Shown: positions 34,449-42,223 of the stretch, one piece after another
Numbering within the stretch: the first letter of the stretch is position 1
How the letters are laid out: each line of letters opens with the position of its first letter
Assembly: GCF_003945385.1 (NCBI RefSeq)
Contig: NZ_AP018920.1
Location: 496,001-560,000, forward strand
Direction of reading: 5' to 3'
Source of the DNA: Pseudonocardia autotrophica
GTDB lineage: Bacteria > Actinomycetota > Actinomycetes > Mycobacteriales > Pseudonocardiaceae
DNA: 64,000 nucleotides
Position numbers and translations under genes: made by a program
The notes under the pieces: generated by a model
Databases searched by the model: none
What the model was told of the DNA's origin: nothing
The model's input: only the letters and a program-made list of their open reading frames with translations

Positions 34449-34484
34449 CGCTCTGCACTCCGCTCTGCACTCCGATCTGCAACG
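34449..34484 (+). repeat. 12-base tandem repeat before the monooxygenase gene
   Basis: CGCTCTGCACTC occurs twice in direct succession (34449-34472) and is followed by the related CGATCTGCAACG. It lies 20-55 bases before the ATG at 34504 and may be an operator for the GntR regulator encoded downstream, or slippage-derived. Confidence 0.6.
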
Positions 34485-34503
34485 ACGCACGTCAGGAGCA
34501 AGC

Positions 34504-36123
34504 ATGACCAACGAACGGAACGTGGACGCAGTCATCGTCGGTGCCGGCCTGGCCGGGCTCTACCAGCTGTACCGGTTGCGGGAACTGGGACTGAGCACCC
34601 GGGTGTTCGAGACCGGCGACGACGTCGGCGGCACCTGGTACTGGAACCGGTACCCGGGCGCCCGGTGCGACGTCGAGAGCCTGTCCTACTCCTACTCGTT
34701 CTCCCCCGAGCTGGAACAGGACTGGGAGTGGACCGAGCGCTACCCCGGTCAGCCCGAGATCCTGAGCTACATCGAGCACGTCGCGGAGCGGTTCGACCTG
34801 CGCTCCGGGATCACCTTCCGGACCAGGGTCGTCTCGGCGGTCTTCGACGAGGACGCGAACCGCTGGCGGGTGGACACCGACACCGGCGAGACCGTCGACG
34901 CGCAGTACCTGATCATGGCGACCGGATGCCTCTCCCGGGCAAAGGACATCGACATCCCGGGGATCGCCGACTTCCAGGGCGCGACCTACCACACCTCGCG
35001 CTGGCCGCGGGAGGGCGTGGATTTCACCGGTAAGCGGGTCGCGGTGATCGGAACCGGATCCTCCGGGGTCCAGTCGATCCCGGTCATCGCGGAGCAGGCC
35101 GCCGAGCTCACCGTCTTCCAGCGCACGCCCGCCTACTCGCTCGCCGCCCGGAACCGCCCGCTGGAACGGTCCGAGATCGACGAGATGAAGGCCGGCTACC
35201 GCGACTGGCGGGAGGCACAGCGCACCTCCGGCTTCGGCGTCCCGGTGGAGCTCGCCACCCGGTCCGCACACGAGGTGTCCGAGACCGAGCGGAACGCGAC
35301 GTACGAGGCAGGCTGGCGGAAGGGCACGCTCGTCTCGATCCTGGCCGGCTACACCGACACCCTCACCGACGCGGCCGCCAACGAGACCGCCGCCGAGTTC
35401 GTCCGGCAGAAGATCCGGGAACGGGTCGAGGACCCGGAGGTGGCCGAGGCCCTGTGCCCCCGCAGCTATCCGTTCGGCACCAAGCGCCCGTGCCTGGACA
35501 CCGGCTACTACGAGACGTTCAACCGGCCGCACGTCTCGCTCGTCGATCTCCGGCGGACCCCGCTGATCGAGGTGACGCCGTCCGGGGCGCGCACCTCCGA
35601 ACGCGAGTACGGGTTCGACGTCATCGTGTTCGCCACCGGATTCGACGCGATGACCGGCGCACTCGACGCGATCGACATCCGGGGCCGGGACGGCGTGCTG
35701 CTCCGGGAGAAGTGGGCGGAAGGTCCGCGCACCTACCTCGGACTGGCCGTCGCCGGGTTCCCCAACCTGTTCACCATCACCGGCCCGTCCAGCCCGTCGG
35801 TGCTGTCGAACATGATCGTGTCCATCGAGCAGCACGTCGACTGGATCACCGACTGCATCGTCTCGCTGCGCGAACAGTCGATCCCGGCGATCGAGGCGAC
35901 GGCCGAGGCCGAGGACCGGTGGGCCGCCCACGTCGAGGAGGTCGGCAACACCACGCTCTACCCGACCGCCGACTCCTGGTACATGGGATCGAACGTGCCC
36001 GGCAAACCGCGAGTGTTCCTGGCCTACATCGGCGGGGTCGGGTTCTACCGCGAGCAGTGCGACGCGATCGCCGCCGACGGGTACCGCGGATTCCGGCTCC
36101 ACGAGGCCCTCGCGACGACGTGA
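34504..36123 (+). CDS. Baeyer-Villiger monooxygenase (cyclohexanone monooxygenase type)
   Basis: A 539-residue type I BVMO that uses FAD, NADPH and oxygen to turn ketones into esters or lactones. VDAVIVGAGLAGLYQLYRL is the FAD Rossmann motif, VGGTWYWNRYPGARCD the conserved follow-up, FQGATYHTSRWP the BVMO fingerprint FxGxxxHxxxW(P/D), and VAVIGTGSSGVQSIP the NADPH motif. The ATG follows GTCAGGAGCAAGC. It is downstream of the esterase and overlaps the GntR gene by four bases. The ring or chain ketone substrate cannot be named. Confidence 0.93.
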   Translation: MTNERNVDAVIVGAGLAGLYQLYRLRELGLSTRVFETGDDVGGTWYWNRYPGARCDVESLSYSYSFSPELEQDWEWTERYPGQPEILSYIEHVAERFDLRSGITFRTRVVSAVFDEDANRWRVDTDTGETVDAQYLIMATGCLSRAKDIDIPGIADFQGATYHTSRWPREGVDFTGKRVAVIGTGSSGVQSIPVIAEQAAELTVFQRTPAYSLAARNRPLERSEIDEMKAGYRDWREAQRTSGFGVPVELATRSAHEVSETERNATYEAGWRKGTLVSILAGYTDTLTDAAANETAAEFVRQKIRERVEDPEVAEALCPRSYPFGTKRPCLDTGYYETFNRPHVSLVDLRRTPLIEVTPSGARTSEREYGFDVIVFATGFDAMTGALDAIDIRGRDGVLLREKWAEGPRTYLGLAVAGFPNLFTITGPSSPSVLSNMIVSIEQHVDWITDCIVSLREQSIPAIEATAEAEDRWAAHVEEVGNTTLYPTADSWYMGSNVPGKPRVFLAYIGGVGFYREQCDAIAADGYRGFRLHEALATT

Positions 36124-36857
36124 CCCCTCCGCACGGCTCCGGGGCCGGTGCATCGGGCACCGGCCCCGGGGGCGACCGGCCGGACCAGGGAGAGCATGAT
36201 TTCCCGGTGTCCTTCGCGATCCCGCCGACCCGGCGCGAGGCGATCACCCGCCAGCTCCGTGGTGAGATCGTCCAGGGCACGCTCGCGCCCGGGGCCGTCA
36301 TCAAGGACGCCGAGCTCGCCGCCCGGCTCGGCGTCAGCATCACCCCGGTCCGCGAGGCGATCGCCCAGCTCGTCGCCGAGGGGCTCGTCGACGTCGCGCC
36401 GAACCGGACCCGGCGGATCGCCGACCTGAACGTGCAGAACGCCGTCGACCTGATCGACGTGATGGGCCTGCTCGCCTGCGCCGGCGTCGAGTGGGGCATC
36501 GAGAACATCACCGACGACCACCTCGGACGGCTGCGCACCCGGCTCACCGAGCTCGAGGACGCGCTGGCCCGCAACGACGTGACCGCCGCCAACGCCGCAG
36601 GATCGGACTTCAGCACCATCCTGATCCTGGCGAGCGGCAACCGGGAGCTGCAGACCCACGTCGATCTCGTCGTCACACGGACACAGCGGATGATGGCGCT
36701 GAACTCGGACAGCGCGATGTGGACCCCGTGGACCACCGGCTACCGCGCCGTCCTCGACCTGCTCGAACGCGACGACCGGGCGGGGGCCGTCGAGCGGTAC
36801 CGGCAGATCTACCGGGAATGCCGGGCGCTGCTCGGTGCCGCGACCGAACAGGCCTGA
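36120..36857 (+). CDS. GntR-family (FadR/FCD type) transcriptional regulator
   Basis: A 245-residue regulator from a GTG that overlaps the monooxygenase stop (GTGA). The winged helix is TRREAITRQLRGEIVQGTL, then IKDAELAARLGVSITPVREAIAQL (typical GntR recognition helix VTPVREAL-like). A helical FCD-type effector domain follows. The first 30 residues are Gly/Pro-rich; a GTG at 36207 (VSFAIPPTRREA) would remove them and is a fair alternative. Its place at the end of the catabolic set suggests control of that set. Confidence 0.85.
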   Translation: MTPPHGSGAGASGTGPGGDRPDQGEHDFPVSFAIPPTRREAITRQLRGEIVQGTLAPGAVIKDAELAARLGVSITPVREAIAQLVAEGLVDVAPNRTRRIADLNVQNAVDLIDVMGLLACAGVEWGIENITDDHLGRLRTRLTELEDALARNDVTAANAAGSDFSTILILASGNRELQTHVDLVVTRTQRMMALNSDSAMWTPWTTGYRAVLDLLERDDRAGAVERYRQIYRECRALLGAATEQA

Positions 36858-36862
36858 CGGCA

Positions 36863-36909
36863 CGAACGGGCCCCTGCGCGGGAGTGGCTCCCACACAGCG
36901 GCCCGTTCG
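36863..36909. terminator. Bidirectional terminator hairpin
   Basis: CGAACGGGCC (36863-36872) pairs perfectly with GGCCCGTTCG (36900-36909). An inner GGGAG/CTCCC stem lies in the loop. It stands between the convergent GntR and DUF1416 genes. Confidence 0.75.
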
Positions 36910-36935
36910 CGGTGCTGTCTCGCGCCTTCGCAAGC

Positions 36936-37235
36936 TCAGGCGACGGTGATCTCCGTCTGGTGCAGCCCCGGCCCGTCGACGACGAAGTCGGACTGCCCGT
37001 TGCCCGAGCGCGACAGCGCCCGGACGGTCCAGGATCCCGGAGCGGCAAAGAACCGGAAGTCCCCGGAGGCCGAGGACACGACCTCCGCGGTGAACTCACC
37101 GGTGCCGTCCAGCAGCCGGACGAACGCGCCACCGACCGGGTCGCCCCCGGCCACCACGCGTCCGGCGAGCACGGTCTCCTTCTCCAGGTCGGTGCCCGCG
37201 GGCAGGCTCACGGTCTGGTCAGGTGCACCACACAT
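36936..37235 (-). CDS. sseC: DUF1416 protein (SseC-like)
   Basis: A 99-residue beta-rich protein of the DUF1416 family, which has an immunoglobulin-like carboxypeptidase-regulatory type fold: VLAGRVVAGGDPVGGAFVRLLD, then SGDFRFFAAPGSWTVRALS. Actinomycetes encode it directly after a thiosulfate sulfurtransferase, where it is named SseC. The molecular role is unknown. A single base separates it from the sulfurtransferase stop, so it is the last gene of the sulfur operon. Confidence 0.88.
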   Translation of the reverse strand: MCGAPDQTVSLPAGTDLEKETVLAGRVVAGGDPVGGAFVRLLDGTGEFTAEVVSSASGDFRFFAAPGSWTVRALSRSGNGQSDFVVDGPGLHQTEITVA

Positions 37236-37236
37236 G

Positions 37237-38073
37237 TCACTTCGCTCCCAGTTCGATCGGCACGCCGATCAGCGAGCCGTACTCGGTCCAGCTGCCGTCG
37301 TAGTTCTTCACGTCCGCGTGGCCGAGCAGCTCGTGCAGCACCACCCAGGTGTGGCTCGAGCGCTCGCCGATCCGGCAGTACGCGATGGTCGACCGGCCCT
37401 CGTCGAAGCCGGCCTCCTTGTACAGCGCGGCCAGCTCCTCGTCGGACTTGAAGGTGCCGTCCTCGTTCGCGGCCTTCGACCACGGGATGTTGATGGCCGA
37501 CGGGATGTGCCCCGGGCGCTGCGACTGCTCCTGCGGCAGGTGCGCCGGAGCCAGGATCTTCCCGGAGAACTCGTCGGGCGACCGGACGTCGACCAGGTTC
37601 TTCGCGTCGATGGCCTCGACGACCTCGTCGCGGAACGCGCGGATCGAGTTGTCGGCCTCCTTGGCGGTGTAGGAGGTCGCCGGGCGGTCCTTGACGTCGG
37701 TGGTCAGGGTCCGGCCGTCGAGCTCCCACTTCTTGCGGCCGCCGTCGAGCAGCACCACGTTGTCGTGGCCGTAGAGCTTGAACTCCCAGTACGCGTAGGC
37801 GGCGAACCAGTTGTTGTTGCCGCCGTAGAGCACGACCTTGTCGTCGTTCGAGACGCCCTTGGCGGAGAGCAGCTGCTCGAACTGCTCCTTGGTGGGGATG
37901 TCGCGACGGACCGCGTCCTGCAGCTCGTCGGTCCAGTTGACCTTGACCGCACCGGGGATGTGACCCCCGTCGTAGGCGGTGGTGTCCTCGTCGACCTCGA
38001 GGAACACCACCCCGTCGGTCTCCAGGTTCTGCTCCGCCCAGTCGGCGGTGACGAGGACGTCCTCGCGGCTCAT
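37237..38073 (-). CDS. cysA: Thiosulfate sulfurtransferase (rhodanese, CysA2/SseA type)
   Basis: A 278-residue protein of two rhodanese domains. The N-terminal inactive domain has VVLYGGNNNWFAAYAYW, in which Cys is replaced by Gly; the C-terminal active domain has the catalytic loop AYCRIGERSSHTW with the persulfide-forming Cys. It transfers sulfur from thiosulfate or mercaptopyruvate to thiol acceptors. The ATG at 38073 gives the usual N-terminus (SREDVLVTADWAEQNL). It lies between DUF4395 and DUF1416 genes, 40 bases after the former, in the order known from mycobacterial cysA2-sseC. Confidence 0.93.
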   Translation of the reverse strand: MSREDVLVTADWAEQNLETDGVVFLEVDEDTTAYDGGHIPGAVKVNWTDELQDAVRRDIPTKEQFEQLLSAKGVSNDDKVVLYGGNNNWFAAYAYWEFKLYGHDNVVLLDGGRKKWELDGRTLTTDVKDRPATSYTAKEADNSIRAFRDEVVEAIDAKNLVDVRSPDEFSGKILAPAHLPQEQSQRPGHIPSAINIPWSKAANEDGTFKSDEELAALYKEAGFDEGRSTIAYCRIGERSSHTWVVLHELLGHADVKNYDGSWTEYGSLIGVPIELGAK

Positions 38074-38113
38074 GTGTGTTCTCTCCGAATCGTGTCGCGT
38101 GAAGTTGAACGGG

Positions 38114-38581
38114 TCAGGGGCGCGCGGTGGCGGTGCCACCACTGCGCAGGCGGGCGAGGAGCCCGTACATCTCGCAGCCCAGGCAGTAGCCGAAGGCCGC
38201 GTTGAGGAACGCTGCGACGAGCGCCGCCGCGGTGGCGACGACGCCGAGCGCGGTCAGGCCGGTCAGGTACCCGACGGTGGCGATGACGGTGAACACCAGC
38301 CCGACGGTCTGCGAGAAGCGGACCGGGGCGGCGTCCTCCCACTCCGTGGGCGGTCCCAGCCGTGGCGCGAGCAGTACCCGGTACAGCGCTCCGTAGGGGG
38401 CGAATCGCATCCCGGCCACGGCGCCGACGCCGAACACGACGGCTTGTGCTCCGACGAGCAGCCCGCTCCCGCTCACCAGCACCAGCGCCAGTACGACGGT
38501 GGTGACGGCGGCGGCGAACCGGACCCCACGTGGATCGAGCCGGGGCTCGGTGCGTGCGGGTCCGTTGTCCGCGACGGACAT
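38114..38581 (-). CDS. DUF4395 integral membrane protein
   Basis: A 155-residue protein with about four membrane helices. LDPRGVRFAAAVTTVVLALVL opens the first helix, and the C-terminal NAAFGYCLGCEMYGLLARL carries the conserved GxCxGCxxY pair of cysteines, facing the membrane edge. Family members are found with sulfurtransferase and thioredoxin-like genes, which suggests sulfur or redox transfer across the membrane (inference). The ATG at 38581 has AGGAG five bases upstream; that Shine-Dalgarno sequence can pair with the end of the upstream leader-peptide gene. Confidence 0.85.
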   Translation of the reverse strand: MSVADNGPARTEPRLDPRGVRFAAAVTTVVLALVLVSGSGLLVGAQAVVFGVGAVAGMRFAPYGALYRVLLAPRLGPPTEWEDAAPVRFSQTVGLVFTVIATVGYLTGLTALGVVATAAALVAAFLNAAFGYCLGCEMYGLLARLRSGGTATARP

Positions 38582-38584
38582 GGA

Positions 38585-38658
38585 GACTCCTGGTGGAACC
38601 GGGTTTCGGCCGGGACGTCCGTCAGGACGCGCGGCTCAGGGCACGCGGGTCAGGAGTC
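38585..38658 (-). promoter_or_regulatory. Shine-Dalgarno sequestering pair of the sulfur operon
   Basis: On the minus strand GACTCCTG (38658-38651), which spans the last codons and stop of the leader peptide, is perfectly complementary to CAGGAGTC (38592-38585), which contains the AGGAG ribosome-binding site of the DUF4395 gene. Pairing would hide the site. A ribosome paused at the Cys codons would cover the upstream half and free the site. The pairing is seen directly; the mechanism is inferred. Confidence 0.65.
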
Positions 38659-38724
38659 CAGACAGAGGCAGCCGGCGAGGCGGCACAGATCGACTGCGCG
38701 GCGTCGGGTCAGCGGCCAGTTCAC
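38650..38724 (-). CDS. Cysteine-rich leader peptide of the sulfur operon
   Basis: A 24-residue open frame from GTG at 38724 to TGA at 38650. It reads VNWPLTRRRAVDL..., with Cys at positions 14, 19 and 21, and ends LDS. The RRxxVDLCR core is the pattern of actinobacterial leader peptides found before cysteine and thiosulfate-sulfurtransferase genes. AGGGTA at 38732-38737 (TACCCT on the minus strand) lies seven bases before the GTG, so the message should be leaderless. In mycobacteria, leaderless polycysteine short frames before the homologous operon act as cysteine-responsive attenuators. The last codons pair with the next gene's ribosome-binding site. Confidence 0.8.
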   Translation of the reverse strand: MNWPLTRRRAVDLCRLAGCLCLDS

Positions 38725-38748
38725 ATCTGCGAGGGTAACCGACCCGGA

Positions 38749-38779
38749 GCGACCCGCACACCCCGTGCGGCCGGGTCGC
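38749..38779 (-). terminator. Hairpin terminator after the thioredoxin-like gene
   Basis: GCGACCCG pairs with CGGGTCGC, with an inner CAC/GTG extension and a four-base bulge. It lies between the stop of the thioredoxin-like gene and the leader-peptide promoter, separating two units read in the same direction. Confidence 0.6.
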
Positions 38780-38806
38780 TGCGTCACACTGCGAGAGGGT
38801 GTCCGG

Positions 38807-39235
38807 TCAGGCCGGTGCGGACGGCAGCGCGTCGGTCAGCTCGCCGGCCCGCGGCACACCGGAGATCCGCAGGATCTCGCCGCCGCCGGCATCGAAGACG
38901 ACGGTCGTCGGGGTACGCAGTACGCCCAGCGCACGGGCCACCTCGATCCGCTCGGCCACGTCGATCTCGACGTGCGCGAGGCCGGGATCGGCGGCCGCGA
39001 GATCACCGAGCAGTCGCGCGGTCTGCCGGCACGGCGTGCACACCGGTGAGGAGAGCTGGAGCAGCAGGGCACGCCTGCCGTCCGGTGCGACCCCGGCCAG
39101 TTCCCAGCCTCCGGCCCCGGCCGCCCGGCCCGGCGTCGTCGCCCGGACCCGTCCCGATCGTGCGCGCAGCACCAGCCCGGCGATCGTCGCGAGCGCCAGG
39201 GCCACGATCAGTACGACCAGTCCGCCGGTCTGCAC
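38807..39235 (-). CDS. Membrane-anchored thioredoxin-like protein
   Basis: A 142-residue protein. Residues 3-24 (TGGLVVLIVALALATIAGLVL) form a signal anchor. The thioredoxin fold follows with the redox motif in LQLSSPVCTPCRQTARLL (CTPC) and the cis-proline in LRTPTTVVFD. It probably works outside the membrane or at its surface as a thiol-disulfide exchanger (ThiX-like, Rv0816c in M. tuberculosis from recall). The GTG at 39235 is 15 bases after the DUF2993 gene, suggesting co-transcription with it rather than with the downstream sulfur operon. Confidence 0.82.
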   Translation of the reverse strand: MQTGGLVVLIVALALATIAGLVLRARSGRVRATTPGRAAGAGGWELAGVAPDGRRALLLQLSSPVCTPCRQTARLLGDLAAADPGLAHVEIDVAERIEVARALGVLRTPTTVVFDAGGGEILRISGVPRAGELTDALPSAPA

Positions 39236-39250
39236 CTGCGCCTCCCCGGG

Positions 39251-40066
39251 TCAGCTCGTGGAGCGGGTGGCCCCGTCTCCGCCGATGTCGAGGTCCCGGA
39301 CCGCACCGGAGATCTCCAGGACGTTGTACTCCGGGATCGACGCCGACGTCGGTGTGACGCCGAGCGGGAGCGTCCCGGGATCCAGCTCCACCGCCAGCGC
39401 GCGCAGCAGCGAGTCGCGCACCGCGTCCGGGACGGCCTCGTCGGTGTCCAGCTCGCGGACGTCGCGCGGCACGATCCGCAGCACCCCGTCGGCGACGACG
39501 AGCGTGCTCAGCACGGCCACCCGGGTGTCCGAGCCGTCCACCGGCAGCTCGGCGACGAACCGGGCGGCGGTGCGCGGGTCCGTCCCGCGCAGCGTCGGGT
39601 CGGCCCCGGCCCGGATCGCGGTGTCGATCGCGTTGGCGTCGACCACATCGACGGTCAGCCGCTCGACCCCGGCGGCGGGCCCGCCGGACGCCACGACCAT
39701 CCGCCGGATGTCGTTCGGGCTGATCCGGACGGTCCCCTCGGCTGCGGCCGCCCGGAACCGGGCCGGCCCGGAGCCGACCAGCGCGGACAGCGGCGCGCGC
39801 ACCCCGTACAGCTCCACCCCGACCTCGGGCGTACGCAGCGGGCCGATCGGGACCCGCTCCATCGAGACCTCCACCTGGCCGTAGCGGCCGGTCACGGCCT
39901 GGGCGAGGAAGGAGAACCCGGTGACCCGGACGGCCGGGTCCTCCGGCAGGTCCAGGGTGTCGCGCATCTGCCGGGCGATACCGGACTCGGCCGCGGCACC
40001 GGCGCCGAGATCGGCGAGTACGAGCACGGCGGCCACGGCCAGCACGGCGGCGAGCGCCCGCTTCAC
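39251..40066 (-). CDS. DUF2993 (LmeA-like) exported protein
   Basis: A 271-residue protein. [20 protein letters not shown] is a signal peptide or anchor, and the rest is a DUF2993 domain ([31 protein letters not shown], then [10 protein letters not shown]). One mycobacterial member, LmeA, affects lipomannan elongation, so an envelope role is possible. The GTG at 40066 has GGGAGG four bases upstream. The 226 bases between it and glnR hold both divergent promoters and no further gene. Confidence 0.8.
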   Translation of the reverse strand: MKRALAAVLAVAAVLVLADLGAGAAAESGIARQMRDTLDLPEDPAVRVTGFSFLAQAVTGRYGQVEVSMERVPIGPLRTPEVGVELYGVRAPLSALVGSGPARFRAAAAEGTVRISPNDIRRMVVASGGPAAGVERLTVDVVDANAIDTAIRAGADPTLRGTDPRTAARFVAELPVDGSDTRVAVLSTLVVADGVLRIVPRDVRELDTDEAVPDAVRDSLLRALAVELDPGTLPLGVTPTSASIPEYNVLEISGAVRDLDIGGDGATRSTS

Positions 40067-40292
40067 GGTGCCTCCCACGGGCGGTGCCTCCCTGTGGCGG
40101 GTTCGGGACCCCCGAACGGTAGAGACCGGGCCGCCCGCGCCCGCGCCCGGCCCCCGACCTCCCCGGACGGGCGGGTCGGGGTGCACCGATCAGTGGATCG
40201 ATACACCTTCCGAGCGTGAGGCAGATCGCGATCCGGCTGACCAGCGCATGACGTGGCGGTATCGTCTGCGTATCGCGCGAGAGGAGGAGTCC

Positions 40293-41087
40293 ATGGAACT
40301 GCTCCTGCTGACCACGGCTCCCGACGCGGCAGCGGTGCTGCCCGCCCTGTCCCTGCTTCCGCACAACGTCCGGACCGCGGCGCCCGAGGTGGCCGCACTG
40401 CTCGACGCCGGGCCGCACGACGCGGTCCTGGTCGATGCCCGTAGTGACCTGGTGGCCGCCCGCAGCCTGTGCCGGCTGCTCGGCAGCACCGGAACCGACG
40501 TTCCGGTGATCGCCGTACTCAACGAGGGTGGCCTGGTGGCCGTCTCCGGCGAGTGGGTGGTGGACGAGATCCTGCTTCCCGACACCGGCCCCGCCGAGGT
40601 CGACGCGCGGCTGCGGCTGCTGCGGTCCCGGCCCGGTGCGGAGTCCGCCGCAGGCGGCGGTGCACTGGTGCTCGGTGAGCTGGTGATCGACGAGGCCACC
40701 TACTCGGCCCGGCTCAAGGGCCGGCTGCTGGAGCTCACCTACAAGGAGTTCGAGCTGCTCAAGTACCTCGCGCAGCACGCGGGCCGGGTGTTCACCCGGG
40801 CCCAGCTGCTGCAGGAGGTCTGGGGCTACGACTTCTTCGGTGGCACCCGCACGGTCGATGTGCACGTGCGGCGGCTGCGGGCCAAGCTCGGCGGTGAGCA
40901 CGAGCAGATGATCGGCACCGTACGCAACGTCGGGTACAAGTTCGTCCGGCCGTCCCGTGGCGGGCTGACCGCCCCACCGGACCCGGAGGGTGAGACCGAT
41001 CCCGAGCCCGTCGACCGTCGCCTCCCGGGCGCGGCCCGCCCCACCGGCCCCGGCCGGACCACGCCGGGGGCGCTCTCGTCACGCTGA
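40293..41087 (+). CDS. glnR: GlnR-type OmpR-family response regulator of nitrogen metabolism
   Basis: A 264-residue regulator. [22 protein letters not shown] opens the receiver domain of GlnR proteins (split at AAA), which is atypical and usually not phosphorylated; VLVDARSDL holds the one retained Asp. Residues 125-225 are the winged-helix DNA-binding domain ([21 protein letters not shown], then [19 protein letters not shown]). GlnR controls glutamine synthetase and ammonium uptake. The C-terminal 40 residues form a proline-rich extension. GAGGAGGAG precedes the ATG. Its place before mshD and the pst operon matches Rv0818. Confidence 0.88.
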   Translation: MELLLLTTAPDAAAVLPALSLLPHNVRTAAPEVAALLDAGPHDAVLVDARSDLVAARSLCRLLGSTGTDVPVIAVLNEGGLVAVSGEWVVDEILLPDTGPAEVDARLRLLRSRPGAESAAGGGALVLGELVIDEATYSARLKGRLLELTYKEFELLKYLAQHAGRVFTRAQLLQEVWGYDFFGGTRTVDVHVRRLRAKLGGEHEQMIGTVRNVGYKFVRPSRGGLTAPPDPEGETDPEPVDRRLPGAARPTGPGRTTPGALSSR

Positions 41088-41105
41088 CGTTCTGCGACGA
41101 GGCAC

Positions 41106-41111
41106 TAGGGT
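41106..41111 (+). promoter_or_regulatory. Leaderless-type -10 box of mshD
   Basis: TAGGGT ends seven bases before the GTG at 41119, and CTGACG 16 bases further up (41084-41089) may be the -35. Confidence 0.55.
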
Positions 41112-41118
41112 CCGCGGC

Positions 41119-42015
41119 GTGGATCCGCAGGTGCTCACCCGACTCGACTCCGACACCGCCGCAGCGGTGCACGAATTGCTGGCCGCCGCCGGCTCCCACG
41201 ACGGTGCGGAACCGTTGTCCGACCAGTTCCTGCGCAACCTGCGCACCGACGAGCCCCGCGACGGTGTGCTGCACGTGATCGCCGGTCTCCCCGACGGGCC
41301 GGCCGTCGCCGGCTACGCCCAGCTCGACGGCGAGTACGCCGAGCTGGCGGTACACCCGGACCGGCGCCGTCGCGGGATCGGCTCCGCCCTCGTCCGGGCG
41401 CTGGAGGCGGCGACACCGGATCCGCACGTGTGGGCGCACGGCGACCTCGACGCCGCGAAGGCGCTCGCCGAGGCCCGCGGCTACCGCCGGGACCGGGTGC
41501 TGTGGCAGATGCGGCGTCCGCTCACCGGGCCGGACGCGCCCGCGTTGCCCGGGATCGAGCTCCCCGACGGCGTCATCCTCCGCTCATTCGTCCCCGGGCA
41601 GGACGACGCGGAGTTCCTGCGGGTCAACAACGCCGCCTTCGACTGGCACCCCGAGCAGGGCGGCTGGACCGGCGGCGAGCTCGCCGACCGGCAGGCCGAG
41701 GACTGGTTCGACGCCGACGGGTTCCTGATCGCCACCGACCCGTCCGGCACGCTGCTGGGCTACCACTGGACCAAGGTGCATCCGGCCACCGGTGACGAGC
41801 CCGCGATGGGCGAGGTCTACGTGCTCGGCGTCGACCCGGCCGCACACGGCCGTGGCCTCGGCCGCGTGCTGACCCTGGCCGGTCTGCAGTACCTGCGCGA
41901 CCGCGGACTGGGCACCGTGCTGCTCTACGTCGAAGCGGACAACACCCCCGCGGTGCGGGTGTACGAGCGACTCGGGTTCGACGTGTACGCCGCGGACGTG
42001 AACTACGCCCGCTGA
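41119..42015 (+). CDS. mshD: Mycothiol synthase
   Basis: A 298-residue acetyltransferase that adds the acetyl group to Cys-GlcN-Ins, the last step of mycothiol synthesis. It has two GNAT domains: the first with LAVHPDRRRRGIGSALVRAL, the second with VLGVDPAAHGRGLGRVLT as the acetyl-CoA loops, then LYVEADNTPAVRVYERLGF. Length and tandem layout are those of MshD. GTG at 41119 is chosen from the leaderless promoter. The position between glnR and pst genes matches Rv0819. Confidence 0.93.
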   Translation: MDPQVLTRLDSDTAAAVHELLAAAGSHDGAEPLSDQFLRNLRTDEPRDGVLHVIAGLPDGPAVAGYAQLDGEYAELAVHPDRRRRGIGSALVRALEAATPDPHVWAHGDLDAAKALAEARGYRRDRVLWQMRRPLTGPDAPALPGIELPDGVILRSFVPGQDDAEFLRVNNAAFDWHPEQGGWTGGELADRQAEDWFDADGFLIATDPSGTLLGYHWTKVHPATGDEPAMGEVYVLGVDPAAHGRGLGRVLTLAGLQYLRDRGLGTVLLYVEADNTPAVRVYERLGFDVYAADVNYAR

Positions 42016-42021
42016 ACGGGC

Positions 42022-42058
42022 GTCACCACCCGCCCCGGAGTGATCACCGGGTGGTGAC
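42022..42058 (+). terminator. Hairpin terminator after mshD
   Basis: GTCACCACCC (42022-42031) and GGGTGGTGAC (42049-42058) form a perfect 10-base stem seven bases after the mshD stop. Confidence 0.75.
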
Positions 42059-42101
42059 CGGACGTCGATCGTGTGACGGGGATCCCCCGACCGGCGGCCC
42101 T

Positions 42102-42123
42102 GTTCATTCCACGTTCATCTTCC
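42102..42123 (+). promoter_or_regulatory. PHO box of pstS
   Basis: Two 11-base direct repeats, GTTCATTCCAC and GTTCATCTTCC, match the actinomycete PhoP-binding pattern (GTTCAYC repeated every 11 bases). TAGCGT at 42151-42156 is a possible -10, so the box covers the -35 region, the place of an activator. Confidence 0.75.
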
Positions 42124-42223
42124 GTGGGTGCTGCGTCCAACGACGACTCCTAGCGTCTGCCCTCGGACGGCCTCCCCGGGCCGTCATCCCGAACGGCACC
42201 AGCCGACCACGGAGGAACCTGCA

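Noticed and set aside
42016..42060. An operator at the perfect stem after mshD
   Set aside because: Its position seven bases after the stop codon and its hairpin form fit termination better.
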